A stretch of DNA of 7,175 nucleotides, taken from assembly GCA_002419365.1 (NCBI GenBank), contig DIGA01000096.1, forward strand, positions 1 through 7,175. The letters are read 5' to 3'. Shown here in pieces: positions 6,191-7,175 of this stretch (position 1 is the first letter of the stretch; each line of letters begins with the position of its first letter). The notes beneath the pieces are model-generated. The model worked only from the letters and a program-made list of their open reading frames with translations. It did not search any database and was not told the DNA's origin. A program made the translations under genes and the position numbers. This DNA comes from Mageeibacillus sp. UBA5734. GTDB taxonomy: Bacteria > Bacillota > Clostridia > Saccharofermentanales > UBA5734.

Positions 6191-7175
6191 ATGGATACCA
6201 AGGCAATTGAACTGTTCAGCACCGAAGCAGAAAAAATCCAGGCCAGCGGCTTGTGGAAAGAAGAACGCATCCTGGAAAGTGCCCAGGGGGCGCGGATCCA
6301 ATTTGCCGGCCGCGACAATATCCTCAACTTGTGTGCCAATAATTATCTTGGTCTCTCCAGCCATCCTGAAGTCATCAAGGCTGCCCAGGCGGCCCTGGAC
6401 CAGTGGGGCTATGGCCTCTCTTCTGTCCGTTTCATCTGCGGCACCCAGGCGATCCACAAGCAGTTGGAGGCGAAACTCTCAGACTTTCTCGGCATGGAAG
6501 ACACCCTCCTCTATTCTTCCTGTTTCGATGCCAATGGCGGCGTTTTCGAAGCGCTGCTCACAGACCAGGATGCGATCATCAGTGATGAACTCAACCATGC
6601 CAGCCTGATTGACGGCATCCGCCTGTGCAAGGCCCAGCGTTTGCGCTACAAGAACAACTCTATGGCCGATCTGGAAACTCAGTTACAAGCGGCCCAGAGC
6701 GCCCGGATCCGGGTCATCGTCACCGATGGCGTGTTTTCGATGGATGGCACGATCGCTGACCTGAAATCGATCTGCGACCTGGCGGATCAATATGCCGCGC
6801 TGGTCCTGGTCGACGACAGCCACGCCGTCGGATTCATGGGCCAGACCGGCCGCGGCACACATGAGCATGCTGGCGTCATGGGCCGGGTTGACATCCTGAC
6901 TGGCACCCTGGGCAAGGCGCTCGGTGGAGCCAGCGGAGGCTATGTCAGCGGCAGAAAGGAAATCATCGACCTGCTGCGCCAGCGTTCCCGGCCTTATTTA
7001 TTCTCCAATACCCTGGCGCCTGCGATCACAGCGACCTCGATCCGGGTGCTTGAGTTGCTCACCGAGTCAACCGAGCTGCGCGACAAGCTCTTTGCCAATA
7101 CGGCCTATTACCGGGAGCAGATGGCCAGGGCCGGATTTGCCATCGGTGATGGCATCCACCCGATTGTACCGGTCA
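6191..7175 (+). CDS. kbl: 2-amino-3-ketobutyrate CoA ligase (glycine C-acetyltransferase), cut by right edge
   Basis: PLP enzyme (EC 2.3.1.29) that cleaves 2-amino-3-ketobutyrate with CoA to glycine and acetyl-CoA, taking the unstable product of Tdh directly. The window holds 328 codons. The E. coli protein has 398, so about 70 C-terminal residues are missing and the frame is open at the edge. It belongs to the alpha-oxoamine synthase group of fold-type I aminotransferases. Visible signatures are FCANNYLGL-like LCANNYLGLSSHP (47-59), SVRFICGTQ (78-86), SSCFDANGG (109-117) and LNHASLIDG (134-142). In the last of these, H136 should stack on the PLP ring. VDDSHAVGF (207-215) has D208 as the likely partner of the pyridine nitrogen, and TGTLGKALGGASGG (237-250) has K242 as the PLP lysine. 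RQRSRPYLFSNTLAP (263-277) is also typical. The next residues after HPIVPV should continue the family's conserved substrate-domain strand. It forms an operon with tdh. Confidence 0.96.
   Translation, partial: MDTKAIELFSTEAEKIQASGLWKEERILESAQGARIQFAGRDNILNLCANNYLGLSSHPEVIKAAQAALDQWGYGLSSVRFICGTQAIHKQLEAKLSDFLGMEDTLLYSSCFDANGGVFEALLTDQDAIISDELNHASLIDGIRLCKAQRLRYKNNSMADLETQLQAAQSARIRVIVTDGVFSMDGTIADLKSICDLADQYAALVLVDDSHAVGFMGQTGRGTHEHAGVMGRVDILTGTLGKALGGASGGYVSGRKEIIDLLRQRSRPYLFSNTLAPAITATSIRVLELLTESTELRDKLFANTAYYREQMARAGFAIGDGIHPIVPV

Noticed and set aside
6053..6457. 134-codon minus-strand frame across the tdh-kbl junction
   Set aside because: It overlaps two confident plus-strand genes and its sequence has no recognisable domain.

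Overview
The window reads as a stretch of ordinary bacterial chromosome. It holds five complete or near-complete genes and one gene fragment, with no mobile element, RNA gene or CRISPR array that I can see. G+C is roughly half by eye. Purine-rich Shine-Dalgarno sequences (AGGAG, AAGGGG, GGGAGG, AGGAGG) stand before most starts, and a U-tailed intrinsic terminator is present. A meso-diaminopimelate dehydrogenase, an iolC-type kinase, a cytoplasmic GH3 glycosidase and a tdh-kbl pair would suit a host-associated or fermentative Bacillota-like bacterium. That placement is an inference and is not secure.

Left part, minus strand (1-2969): reading leftwards come a soluble PAS-PAS-GGDEF-hemerythrin protein (1221-2969), meso-diaminopimelate dehydrogenase ddh (180-1166), and the first ~58 codons of an iolC-like sugar kinase (1-175), which runs off the left edge. 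The last two are 4 bases apart. The kinase has no ATG and appears to start at TTG without its own ribosome binding site, so translational coupling is likely. I see no convincing terminator in the 54 bases between the GGDEF gene and ddh, so all three may share a transcript.

Middle, minus strand (3000-4920): a cytoplasmic GH3 glycosidase with the Asp-x-His dyad typical of beta-N-acetylglucosaminidases. It is closed off by an intrinsic terminator at about 3059-3108, which lies inside a wider 10-bp inverted repeat (3043-3052/3129-3138).

Right part, plus strand (5085-7175): L-threonine 3-dehydrogenase (tdh), then 2-amino-3-ketobutyrate CoA ligase (kbl), cut by the right edge. Together they convert threonine to glycine and acetyl-CoA. 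They are read divergently from the GH3 gene across a 164-base region (4921-5084) that must hold both promoters.

The most interesting item is the GGDEF protein. It keeps the catalytic GGEEF, the product-inhibition I-site RxxD, and all seven expected di-iron ligands of a C-terminal bacteriohemerythrin domain, so it is a good candidate for an oxygen- or redox-responsive diguanylate cyclase. I found no evidence for a wholly new multi-gene system here.
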